This document shows positions 1 through 10,700 of a stretch of 30,149 nt of DNA, piece by piece. A model generated the notes under the pieces. That model did not search any database. It was given only the letters and a program-made list of their open reading frames with translations, and was not told the origin of the DNA. The stretch covers positions 1,358 through 31,506 of the forward strand of contig JAAAIG010000430.1 of NCBI GenBank assembly GCA_015852425.1. The letters are read 5' to 3'. Position 1 is the stretch's first letter; every line of letters begins with the position of its first letter. This DNA is from Gryganskiella cystojenkinii (lineage: Eukaryota > Mortierellomycota > Mortierellomycetes > Mortierellales > Mortierellaceae). Both the position numbers and the translations under genes were made by a program.

Positions 1-12
1 TTTTTTGTCTTT

Positions 13-900
13 TTATTCACTCAGCTTTGATTCGATGGCTTTGATATGATTCTTGGTACGGGTTTGTCTATCTGCCCATTGTTTCTTGATTTCTTCTGCT
101 TGTGCCTTCTCTTGAAGCAAAAGCGACAGCTGAGCACCAAGACGGGAATGTTCCTGTTCCAAATGTTCGATACAGGGTACTCCTCCTTGTGGTTGTCCCT
201 GCATTTCTTCGCCTTTCTCGTCCGAGTCTGAGAAGGACGATGGTGAAGAACACGATGTACAGGTGCAGATGAAGGCTTCTTCAGAAGAGTCGGAAGTTGA
301 TGAGGATGCCGAGGAAGAGGTTGAGGAAGCCGAGGTAGAATAGATGAGGGCTGGCAGGGCTGTTGTTTGTGATGCATCCGGACTCGAGATGGAAATAGAT
401 ATTGAGCATGGGCGAGATTGTTGTCGTTGCAGCTGGTCATGTGATGTGGTATGTTGTCCATGGGCAGCATGAGCCCGAGTCAGGTTCTGCTTTGCGGTTG
501 CGACCTGCGCATGCGTGGAAAGAACCCATTGCTGATATTGTTGAATAATCGACCGGGCGACAGCATAGTCCTGTTGGATCCATGCCAGTTCCTCCTGTAG
601 CCTTTGTAATTCATGTTGGAGGGATTGGTTTTTGACTGTTTGTTGGCATTGCTGTTCGAGTTGCTTTTGGTGTTGACACAAAACTCGGAGGTCTTCTCGG
701 ACTTTGGAGAGGTCCTGGAGGATTGTGGTATTAACGGTTGAACTAGAGTTGTTGTTGTTGTTTAAGGAGGAAGAACTGGTCTCGCTGTTGGTCCGGCTAC
801 GGCTCGCAGTAAACTTGACGCAACTGATAAGGTGTTGGGTATCGTGAGAATGGGTCATGTTCGTTGAGGTGTTGGAAAAAGTTTGGTCGAGGACGGTCAT
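13..900 (-). CDS. Ser-rich coiled-coil protein, function unknown
   Basis: This is an intronless 295-residue reading frame. It starts at ATG 900 in a good context (CAAATGACC) and ends at TAA 13-15. I do not recognise the family. The N-terminus is Ser/Thr/Asn-rich with a five-Asn run near residue 50. Residues about 62-135 and 245-288 have the Gln/Leu/Glu/Lys heptad character of coiled coils. Between them lies a Ser-rich stretch (about residues 165-225) with a small Cys cluster (CTCTSC), then an acidic SDSDEKGEE patch. There is no signal peptide or membrane segment. The layout suggests an oligomerising or scaffold-like cytoplasmic or nuclear protein, which is inference only. The next gene in the same direction ends 1.67 kb upstream, so it has its own promoter. 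The gene model is likely correct, but the function is open. Confidence 0.7.
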   Translation of the reverse strand: MTVLDQTFSNTSTNMTHSHDTQHLISCVKFTASRSRTNSETSSSSLNNNNNSSSTVNTTILQDLSKVREDLRVLCQHQKQLEQQCQQTVKNQSLQHELQRLQEELAWIQQDYAVARSIIQQYQQWVLSTHAQVATAKQNLTRAHAAHGQHTTSHDQLQRQQSRPCSISISISSPDASQTTALPALIYSTSASSTSSSASSSTSDSSEEAFICTCTSCSSPSSFSDSDEKGEEMQGQPQGGVPCIEHLEQEHSRLGAQLSLLLQEKAQAEEIKKQWADRQTRTKNHIKAIESKLSE

Positions 901-1310
901 TTGTCAAAAAGGGGAAGAGGATACGTTGATGATTGGCCGAAGTGAGATCGTCTTCGACTAGTTCGAAACTATCAAAACGAGAATGAGAAAAAAGAGAGAG
1001 CATTCATGGAGGTTAGCATAAAACGTGGAAGGTTCAATTTTGCTGTGCTTGGATTGGTGTGTGTGTGTGTGTGTCGGTTGACAAGATATCTGGTATCTTT
1101 GGCCCGTGCTGTTATGCTTAATTATCAGCGAGCGGAGATTGTAGAAAAGTGTATAAAAAAAAAGGATTGTCAAAGAAAAGAGACCCGATTTTCTTACCCA
1201 AAAGAAAATTGGCTGTTATGCGTAACGAGGTCGAAAGGAATGCAAAAATGGAGAGAAATGAAGAAAGAGAGGAAGAAATCGATCGGGGGCATTCACAAAA
1301 CAGAGCTCGT

Positions 1311-1318
1311 TATTTATA
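1311..1318 (-). promoter_or_regulatory. Possible TATA box for the coiled-coil gene
   Basis: The minus strand reads TATAAATA here, about 410 bp before ATG 900. That distance would need a long 5' leader or a leader intron, so the assignment is weak. Confidence 0.25.
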
Positions 1319-2259
1319 CAATGCCCTTTGCCCACATCCCCCCCTCCCTATTCCCCCTGCGCTCGATCGCTCACAGCATCACGTTTCTTCATGCGCGATG
1401 CATTATTCTTGTGTCGACTTGTCCTCTCTCTCCCTGTGTGTGTGTCTATCCCTCCTCTCTTCCCTGTCTCCCTCTCCTGTCCCTCTGTTCCAGAAATGAA
1501 CTTTACAAAACAACAGAGCAAGGATGGTCCATTCAACCGTTGTTTATTTGTTCCTGTCCTCTCTTGGCTATTCGTTTGCTAAGGTCCAGTTCATTCAATG
1601 ATGCGAGGCTATTTTTGTTTCTCCCTTGTCTATCTCTTCTCTCTCTCGTTTCTCTCTCTCTCATACCTTCTTCCCTCGTTGTCATCCTCTTTGTGGCATG
1701 ATGATACTACGCCATGCCATGCAGTAGCAGCAGCAACCCTTTTTTTTCTGTCAAATCCTCCCATCTATCTTTTTATTTTTTATTCTCCCTCTCTTTCTCC
1801 TCCCAGTTCCCCTTCTTTTTTTTTTGTTTTTTTTGTTCCTGTCCGTTTGTACTAGTCTAACTTGTTTTCCCCTCCATCCCAAAGGATCTTCATTCGGGAC
1901 GATACAAAAAAAGCCACATGGGAGCAAAGACCTTTTTTTCCCAGGTCCACATATACACATATACACGCTATTTCAAAGAAAAAAAAACAACCACCACCCA
2001 CGATCTCAAGCCCCGTGCCTCCGCTGTTTCTGTTTCTGTTTCCCGTTTCTGTTCTTGTGGCCTCAGCGTGGTTTATGTTTTTGTGTCAGTACATTTATTT
2101 TACGTTCTCGAACACCAAAGCCACAAACAATAAGAAATGAAGCACTGGCATGTAGAAGCCCTGACTTTTGCCCATCCCCCCTTTCCCCCCCCTCCCCCCA
2201 TAATTTTTTCGCCGCAACGGAAACACAAGAAACTGCTATTTGTCGCCCTTTGGATTGGC

Positions 2260-2293
2260 GGTGGTGGTGGTGGTGGTGGTGGTGGTGGTGGTG
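2260..2293 (+). repeat. (GGT)n microsatellite, about 11 units
   Basis: An uninterrupted run of GGT triplets is followed by degenerate units (GAGAGTGGTGTTGGT). It lies in the gene-free interval and no supported gene covers it. Confidence 0.95.
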
Positions 2294-2568
2294 AGAGTGG
2301 TGTTGGTCGTCCGTTGACTAATTGCTGTTTTATCCCTTCTCCTCTTCTTCTATCGCAGGCACAATTTTTTTCCCTTGAAACCCAAAGGTTTTCCCTAGAT
2401 TTCTTTCCTTCCCTCTCTCAGCACGCTTTCTTCTGTTTCTTCTTCTCATATGGAAAATACTATCAGGCCTCAGCAGGGCCGAGGCGCGGTCCTTGTATTA
2501 CTTTTAGTCTTTAGTAAGCCATTCCATCAACTAATAATATCTACATGTATCAAAAACCTCTATACATC

Positions 2569-5161
2569 CTAGTAATAAACAGTCAACTCGACCACAACCG
2601 CAGAAAGCGCCACAAAGATCACTACGGGCATGACACCCATATTCCATTTAAAGAAATTCCAGAAACCGACCTGGCTCTTCTTGCTCCTCAGGACAGAGTC
2701 CCACATCAACCCGGCCAGGGACGAGATCAATGTAGTACACGCTCCCAAGTTGCTGCCTACAATCAATCCAAACAGACATCCCTTCACGACCTCCTCGGTC
2801 GCGAGCGGATGGTTAGCGAATTCTGGGTGTTGCAGGATCCGTGCCACAAGAATCGTCATTGGCACATTGTTGAAAATGTTGCAGAGCAAGACGGACACGA
2901 ACCCAATTGCATACGTAGCCGCGATGTAGTTTGGAACAAGATGTGTCGCCCACCGGGCAAAGATTGAGATCCACCCTACGTCCGAGAGTCCCTCGACCAT
3001 GATGAACATACTGAACGTGAACGGTAGGATCGCCCAGGGCATTCGGATCGCGATCGCGTAGAGTAAAGGCATTCGACGTTCAAAGGCCTCGACCCAGTCG
3101 TTTCTTGGTAAAGGTCGTTGTCGTAATGTTGCAGTCTGTGGTGCTTGTGGTCTCGAGGGTCTCGAGGACGTTGCTGTAGTTGATGACGGCGATGATGATG
3201 ATGATGAAGAAGAAATAGAGGGTGAAACAGATTCCGGGATGGTCAATGCAAGGGATAATGCATCGACTGTCTCCGTGGTCCCGGTTGTCGTGTTTTCCGT
3301 TGTTGTGAAGGTGGTCGGTGCCGCTGCTGCCGGGGTAATTTGGGTACAATGTATAATGCTAGCACCCTTCTTCTCTCCTTCTCCTCCTTCTCCTCCTTCT
3401 CCTCGTTCTTCTCGTTCTCCTCGTTTATGTCCTCCAAGGCGCGGAGAAGAATTAGAGTTGGACGTGACAACAGCGGGGATCAGGCCCTTCTTTTGTTCTT
3501 GTGGATGATGCTCTAGTATCGTAATCGGATGTGCAAAGTTCGCGTCAGGCACCGCAACTTCTGGTAATGGCATGGGAGGAAGCCCTTGTTCGATTCGACC
3601 GACGTCTCCCCCCTTTCCATAGGACTCAATGGCAGCCTCCTTGCCCAGTCTTTCCACCTCTTCCTCTTCCGCTTCCTTCGCAGCGTTGACATCACTATTC
3701 TCCTCCTCCTCTCCTTGTTCATCTTCTACTGGAAGCGTTCTGGACCGTCGAGGACCCTTGTACTTGCCCTGGTAATCATAACAGACATCCCGGAACAATG
3801 TCAACAACGCGAAGGGACCCGTCACGATCCAAACTGAGACATGCGCGAAGGACGTGCCGATTAAACAGATTAAAGACAAGGCCAGGACTGAGAGTCCGAA
3901 TACCGCACCAAACGGATCGACGAGACAAGACCTGGGATCGATATCTGGGATCTTGAGTTGCTTTGGGATATACTTCTCGTGACGGAAATTGATACGGAGC
4001 ATGACATAACAAGATGCGACGGAGGCCAGACAAGGAAGGAGCATCCACGCACTGTACTCGAGGAACGAGATCTTGTAGGCTTGGCAGGCCACAACGTTGG
4101 TCAGGTTTCCGATATAGAGGGCCATGGATCCTAGAATAGACAAACAAAACAAAACAAAACAAAAAAATTGTCAGTTCAAAGGAAAATGGGTTTGAGAGCG
4201 AATTTGGAACGTTTTGATCCCTGCATGCTTTTCACAAAGGGGGTTGAATAACTCAATTTCATTTCTTTCTTCTTGATAGCAGACACTTACCGATATTAGC
4301 GGTTTGGATCTCGGCCATGAGAAAGGCAATGGGTGTGACCAACTCGACTGCATGGGAGTAATACACCAGGAAAGGTGTCATGGTCAACACCACCACATCA
4401 TTGCCCGCCAATCCACTCATTAGCGTCGACAACAAAAAGAATGACAGAAACACGCGTTGACCTTGTCCACCTCCACCACGCTTCGAGATCCAAAAGGCGG
4501 CGAATTGAAAGACCCCCGTCATATCGAGACTGATACAGATGTAAGCCAGGGAGAAGAATAGGATCATGACCGCGTATGGCTCTACCCCTGTACCGGGGGC
4601 ACCGACGATACCGTCCTGAATACTCTCGACGTTAAGGGATCCGGTCGCGAGGAGGAAGAGGACCCCGAGCACGGGCGCGGAGGCGATACCGAGAGTAAAG
4701 TGATGCCGCCGTTGTTGAGATTGAAGACTAGCCGGTGTTATTGCTGTTGGAGCTGTCTCCTTTTCTTCAGGGTGGAGATTGAGATTGGTGTTGGTGTTGT
4801 TGCTGTTAGCCCCCTGGGTCGGTGTAGTTCCTTCAGTTGCCGTGATTGTTGTGTTTGAAGGGGTATTATTCTGTTGTTCGACTGAAGTGCCAGTCGCGGA
4901 CCACTGAATTGGTTGATCAACTGCAATAGCAGTAGCAGCAACAGAAGAGGGGGTCTTTACTAAAGGGGCAGGGGACCGCTTTTTCCGGGAGAGGAGGGAG
5001 AGGGCAGGGAGAGGAATACGAATAGGTCTGATCACAATTACGATCACGACCATGAACGTAATGACGACCAGCCAACTGTGCCAAGTCAGGTCGTGATCAT
5101 TACTCTCTGAGCTGCTGTTATCGTTGAGATTAGAAGATGATGTTTCTGGATTGAGCCGCAT
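2569..5161 (-). CDS. ArsB-like (ion transporter superfamily) membrane transporter with extended loops
   Basis: There are two exons, 5161-4291 and 4130-2569. The 160-bp GT-AG intron splits a Gly codon, and the model gives 810 residues. It is a polytopic membrane protein with paired repeats typical of the ArsB/CitM ion-transporter superfamily. The first repeat has SGLAGNDVVVLTMTPFL (about 249-265) and ANIGSMALYIGNLTN across the splice junction (about 288-302). The second has FNNVPMTIL (about 710-718) and GSNLGACTTLISSLAGLMW (about 749-767). In bacterial ArsB the same motifs form the anion path for arsenite efflux. Here the substrate could equally be another anion. The protein is nearly twice the usual ~430 residues. 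The excess is a disordered stretch at about 60-150 between helices 1 and 2, and a ~220-residue acidic Ser/Glu/Thr-rich central loop (about 413-633), probably cytoplasmic and possibly regulatory. The family call is firm; the substrate is unknown. Confidence 0.85.
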
Positions 5162-5639
5162 AATCGTTAATGTGTAAGAAGGTAAACAATGATCTCGTAT
5201 AGAGTAAGGAGGAATGGCTGAATGAAGGCAGAAAAGAAAAAAACAAGTGTTTTTTTATACATATCCTTCTCTTCTCTTCTTCGATGACATCGATTCGATG
5301 CGCTCACCCTCTCGCTCTCTTGCTTTCTTCCTTTTGGCGCAATGCACAGACGCCAAGAGACTCCGAACCTCAAGGGTTCTCCTCCCGCCACCAAATCGAA
5401 ATCATCCTTACCTGCATTTGGCTTTTTTTTCTTTCTTTCTGTCATACATAGTACTTTTAGCACATATCTGAAGCTCCAAGTTTTCGTTTTTCCGGATTGA
5501 GTTCATGTCTTCTCGACAGAGCAAATAGAATCGTATGATATTTATTTCCAGTCATGATAGGAAATAAAGGCGTTTCTCTACATACAATAATATTGTTCGT
5601 TTAGATTTTTTTCAGGGGAGTTTCACAGGTGCGCAAGGA
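5162..5639. other. Transporter promoter and flank, no gene seen
   Basis: Apart from the TATA-like element at 5251-5259, this stretch is T-rich leader (5240-5480) and AT-rich flank (5520-5620). No open frame here looks like protein. Confidence 0.5.
5251..5259 (-). promoter_or_regulatory. TATA box of the ArsB-like transporter gene
   Basis: The minus strand reads TATAAAAAA about 90 bp before ATG 5161, a plausible distance for a fungal core promoter. Confidence 0.5.
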
Positions 5640-6985
5640 CTTATACCCTGCTCAAATAGGTTTTGAACTCGGAAGTACGCGTCGTTTCAATCCTATCATG
5701 TGCAAAGCCGATAGGTCTCTCACTACTGGTCGTTTGTTGTTTCCGGGATGTAAGACTGGACAAAAGCCCATGTTCGACTGTGGATCTCAGATCATTCCAG
5801 ACCTGATCTGAGTGCTGATTGTACCAAGCTCTGTCAAGTTGTCAGGGATTGTTACGTCGCGCAGGTGGACCATCATGTACAAATTTTCACACTTGCACAT
5901 GAGGTATATCGCCATGGCTTGGCCAATGACCTGCTATCCGACAAGAGCAGCACTGTGAACACCATATTCGTCCTGGATGAAGTCCAGGGCATCTTTCAAA
6001 GAGAGTGCGACTCGGACCAAATCCTTGGCGTTTTTCTTCTTGTGGCCCTTTTGTGCATGGGAGGTTACGTCCCCAATCCCCACTTCGCAGACAGTCTTGT
6101 TTGTGCGATCCTTGATCTCAAGAGCCAGATCCGGTTCTTTACGACTACTGGCCGTGGAATCAATACTATATAATTAACAAGGGACCATAATAATGCACGA
6201 TACTTACATCCAGCCATGCACGCATTTGACTCCGATCAGCTGTCGCTTCAGTGTCCTGTCATTTTGCTAAAGCCTTTTCGCGCATTTCAACAAGTGCCTC
6301 CTCTCCAAAGTGCAGCTTTTGGATATTTGTGCCTTCCTTGTTCAGCAAGTTAACACCGGACCTAACACTATAGCACCATGCCGAAATATTCAAACAAGTT
6401 AATGACCATATCCGTCACCAGCAAACAGCTTAGAAGACGTTTTCACCATTACAATCACTTACAGTGCTTCGTCACTATCGTGAATACACTTTCTTCTACT
6501 TTACGGCAGTAAAAGACTTTGAAATCCGACGGCAACGTCAACCGTGCCAAGCGTCGCAGAGAAGTGGTATGTTCGGTTCGTATTGTCCGGAAGGAGGACG
6601 TCGTTCTCCTCTCCAGCATGAGCACTGCTGCTGTCTTCTTCGTCCTCATCATCATCTTCCCAGACCTGAAAAGGGTCTCTCTCTTGTCCACCTGTGTATA
6701 GTCAATTACTTGTCTCTTCTGTCGAACAGAGCAAACGCTCTAGTCATCTTGTTCCTCGTGGATGCCGGAACATCATCAGCTGCTTTCGCTTCTTGTAGGC
6801 CGATGATCGTGCTGATGATTTTGATAGAGGTGATGATGTACTAATGAAGGTCGCGCTTATTCGCTCTGTCACAGACGCCGGGTCTGTGGTAGACGTGACA
6901 ATATTCTGTAGGTTAGAGTCGATTATACACGTTAGTGTATCGCCTACAACTCGAATCGGTATGCAAGACGTGTAAATCTGCAAGC
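5640..6985 (-). pseudogene. Decayed gene of an apparent Mucoromycota multicopy family
   Basis: Read on the minus strand, this segment gives protein-like sequence interrupted by stops and a frame change. The upstream part (about 6985-6700) includes IPIRVVGDTLTCIIDSNLQN, then a frame-shifted stretch. Later blocks contain an acidic EDDDEDEEDSS run, YHFSATLGTVDVAVGFQSLL, and RKEPDLALEIKDRTN followed by KNAKDLVRVALSLKDALDF and FYMMVHL. In-frame stops lie at 6501-6503 (TAA), 6259-6261 (TGA), 5934-5936 (TAG) and 5787-5789 (TGA). Two introns keep good signals: 6368-6462 and a 42-nt one at 6166-6207. Removing them keeps the frame between blocks, which supports a once-real spliced gene. The tail (E..IK, then KD..KL-like helices, then I..M..L) recalls lineage-expanded proteins of Mucoromycota that look vaguely like PD-(D/E)XK nucleases. 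That resemblance is from memory and weak. Confidence 0.6.
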
Positions 6986-7799
6986 GAAAGGTGTAAGGCG
7001 AGAGTCGGTCTCGGTATGTCCTTTGTGAAGAGAAAAGAAACACAAAAAAGAGGTCAAGAACCAAGACTAAGGAAATACCATCAACACCAGCAACAGAACA
7101 TTCAAAATAGCATTGTATCAATCAGAGAGATCACATGGCGCCCAAGAGAGTACATGCCATGCAGAGCCCTTCAAAATCAGAGGGGTGAGAGTGCAGTCGA
7201 CAGTGATGACAAGAAATGCCGAGAAGGAATGTAACAAAAACAGCGATAAAGACGCGTAGCGTGATAAGAGAGGTAAATAATGAGCAGGTGACCTCAGGGC
7301 CAACATCAAAAAAAAAAATCACGGACCGATTCTTCGCACATGGAGCACCAATTACCAACTTTCTCGACGCGTTTGTGAGAGGTGAAAGGGTACTTCCTGT
7401 CACTTCTGGACCTCTCCGAGGTCTACCTAGAGCATGGCGTCGTGGGTTCGGCATTCCAGCTGAATTACGACCCAGTTTACTGTTCATGGAAACGTCTCTG
7501 ATCCCTTGACCCCGCATAATCTTCAATGCTGCTCATGGTCAAGTAGAATAACCGTGCGCTCATCCCGGTCTTTGGCGTAAGGTAGTATGTATTTACCGTG
7601 GCTATTCTCAATCAACGGAGATCGTCCTCTTTTGCCCTTTAAGCTGCTTTATTTATTGTTCATAGTGGTCGTGGTATTCTATCACGATGTTATTCTCTCG
7701 TTGACGATTTAGACAGGAGAAACATGACAAATGATCCGCCAAGAAACCAGCGCGTGCGGGGGTTTTTTTTTAATATTTATTTTTCATTCTTCTTTTTCC
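6986..7799. other. Region between the pseudogene and the next gene, no supported gene
   Basis: The right part (7540-7799) is AT-rich 3' flank of the gene ending at 7800. The left part has a 131-residue minus-strand frame (7526-7131) without recognisable domain or coherent composition. It could be the eroded 5' end of the neighbouring pseudogene. I cannot support it as a gene. Confidence 0.4.
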
Positions 7800-10700
7800 C
7801 TATTCCAATCCTTGGATCCCTTGGATATCGCTCCCTCCAATGCCTTGACCCCAGGACCGTCTAGTGTGGGCCTTGGATTTTGAAGAAGATGAGGAAGTCG
7901 AGGAAGAAGAGCGAGAAGACGACATTGAAAAGTCGGTTGTCAGAGACGGTCTTCTCAGCGCATCCAAGGTCGCTTGCATGTCTGTGTCATCCTCCACGTC
8001 GCCAAGACTCGCCTTTTGTAACTGGGCCGTACAAGGGTCCGACTCGACTCGGCGCAATCCGTCTTCCCCGTCAACACCGCTGTCTGCGAAATGAACGGCT
8101 TTCACGGCACTAACGCTTGGGGTCGATTGGACTCGGGCCAAACTTGTTCCTCCTGCCGACACTGATTCCTTTCGACCAGACAAAGTCTTGGGTGCTGGGA
8201 AGCTTGCACCCAAGAAATCTGGAATCAATTCCACAGGTGCATCCAGAGGAGAGATGCCACTGTTGCCTGTACTTGATGAGGAGCCAACAGCCTTGCCGCC
8301 AGCAGAGAAACTCTGTCTTGGTCCAAAAACACCAAAACTCCTTCGACTGCTGTTGTCGATTTGGTTGCTGCTCTCAGACACAGTCTTGGGTTGATCGTCC
8401 GTCGATGAAATTGTTGAGGAGGACGATGTTCCCGAAAAGAGGTTCTTGCCAAATTGCTGGGGCCTTGACACACCACTGCCAAACTTTGGAGGCGAGGCAT
8501 TCGATCCCGACAAGAAATCCTGGACTTGTCCTTCACCAGGGGCAGACGGGCTTAAAGGTGATACACTACCCAACGAGCTGGTCGTCTCTGCAAGAAGAGG
8601 TGGTGTGGTCAAGAGATCATTCTTTTTCAAAGACGACGTCGAAGAAGGTGGTGTTGGAAAGAGACTTGATGCGTTCAGGCTCCCTAATCCCCATTCATCA
8701 CTCAGTCCAGTGTTGTCTCGCTCCATCCTATAGCTCTTGATACTGAACCGAGAGAGTTTCCGGGGTTCGGGCGGACTAGGGTTGGAGGATAAAGGACTCT
8801 CGTTTCCAAGATCTGTCCCAATAATTTCCGCAGGGGTGATTCCTTCGCCAAAGAACTTGGCTCCTGCAACTTGATCCTGTCGATCCTTGGGACTCGTCTG
8901 ACCTCCATTAGACGATGGGATCGAGAGCGCGACTCCTAAATGATCCTCTGTTTCCTCTGCCAGTGCCAAAGAATGTGACCGAGATTCGTTCAAGGATGAG
9001 AATCCCCCAAATGAGGTCTTGATACCGGGCCGTTGGGGACTGACTGGTTCGACGGCTGCAATCGTCACCTTGGACGACTTTTGGTCCGCGGATTCCTTGC
9101 CATCCTTGGCGGTCAGATGATCTTCCTTGGACTGTGCCTCATGCTCCAATAGTGTTTCCGAGGCTTCCTTGAGCCTTTCCAACGTAGAGTGACGACGGTG
9201 ACCAGGCATTGACGAGCTTTCCTGCTTTTTGCCATGGAAAGAATGCGTCCTCGACGAATAAGGGGATAGAGTCGGGGTTTTGACTCGTACACTACCATTC
9301 GAGACAGTCCTTGATCTCCTGGGTCTCTTGACGCCCTCAACGTTTGAACAGACCGATTGCCACTGATCCTGATTAGAGACTCGCTCGGAGGACCACTGGA
9401 TCGACATCTCGTCTCGAACCCACTCAATCATACTGCTATCGTCCTCCTCTAGACACTTCCAGCCTGCCTGTTGAGCCATGGTTCGCGCCAGCGCAAGTCC
9501 CTCCAAGAGGACATCCTCTCCATTGCGGATCACATCCGAATTTCCAAAGGCAATTTGGCGAACCGGGCTTGTCACAACACTGACTTCAAGTTCAATCGGA
9601 GATGACAGTTCCAGGGATTTCGACCAGGCGTGAATATCGAGTCGAAAAGAGTCCTCGCGTTCTGTCGTTTCCGTGAGTGAGATCCTGCCCTGTTGATGGA
9701 TTGGATAACAGCGGTGCAAAAGGACGGGCTGAAGTTGGATCTGAGCGGGGTGGCGGTTAGATCCAGAAGCAGTCAAACCATCCAGAGAGGAGTACCCTTG
9801 ACTCAAGAAATGCTCCGCCGCTTGGGTCACAGACGATTGAGGTCGTGTCCTCGAGTACTTCATCTTGATTGAAAACACCATGCTAGCCCGTGGAGGTTGA
9901 TCATCTGTACGATCTGATGTGGACGAGCCTCCTGCAAAGTCATCTTTGGAAGTTGGTGGCGTTGTTGTGGCATCCAGCGACTGGACCAGTGGGTGCTTCT
10001 CATTCGCAAACACAACTTCGTTCCTGCACAGAATACGGTATCGAGTGTCTGTGGATGATCCTGAAGACGGACATATTGACAGGCCGACTGTTCTGGAAGG
10101 TGTCGAAACGGTCGTGTTCACTGTCAGGTTGTTGCTCCGTTGACTGCCTCCTACACTACTGAAGCGCTTTAATGGCTTTGAGGTCAAAGTAGCGCCAGTT
10201 GAAGGTTGTTGTCGTTGTGTCCGTGGCTTATCGATCAGGATCCCAGTCGCGGTATAACCCGGGCAAATGCCAAGGTTGGTTGGCAAAGTTGAATAATCTG
10301 TCCCGTCGAGCTATTAACAATTACACAACATGATGGAGTGTGCCAATAGAAATTGTCGCAAAAGGTTCGTGTTACAATCGATTCAATCGATAAGCTCTCT
10401 ATTGCGCAACAAGACAGCATATCCAGTTAACCCCAAAGAAACACAAGTCCGCCAAAAAGGTAAGCGTGCATACCTGATCACTCGAGTGTGGCTGTCCTTG
10501 ATTGTGTTGAGGCATAAACAAAGCCCCTGCTTGGCCTTGGTGTAGCGTGTGATCCCGCGCCGATGGTGAAAGAGTATCCATTGCCTCGTGAGCCCAGAGT
10601 CCCTGTACTTGTGTAGCCTAAAATTGTTCAAGGGATGTATAAAAAAAGGAACGGGTCCTCGGTCAAACAAGATCCTTTGTTCAAAAAAGTTGTGGTTTGT

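Larger units (their letters stand above)
901..2568. other. Long gene-free interval with pyrimidine tracts and microsatellites
   Basis: I see no credible gene in this 1.67-kb stretch. The plus strand is strongly C+T-rich from about 1320 to 1850, with CTCTCT runs, T-runs and C-runs. A (TG)n run lies near 1059-1075 and a (GGT)n run at 2260-2293. Open frames here encode only low-complexity Ser/Leu/Pro strings or a Gly/Trp run. The interval should contain the promoter and 5' leader of the coiled-coil gene (left) and the 3' end of the transporter gene (right). Confidence 0.6.

Noticed and set aside
1006..1701. 231-codon open frame on the plus strand
   Set aside because: It encodes low-complexity Ser/Leu/Pro/Cys strings from CT-rich DNA, with no domain and no coding-like composition.
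2137..2514. Plus-strand frame with a Gly run, and another with a Trp run
   Set aside because: Both come from reading the (GGT)n microsatellite in different frames.
8117..8740. 207-codon plus-strand frame
   Set aside because: Antisense to the disordered tail of the membrane-anchored gene; no independent features.
10399..10581. Separate gene starting at ATG 10581
   Set aside because: This ATG lies inside a longer exon (10617-10474) with a good acceptor and phase match to both neighbours, so I treated it as internal. It remains a possible alternative start.
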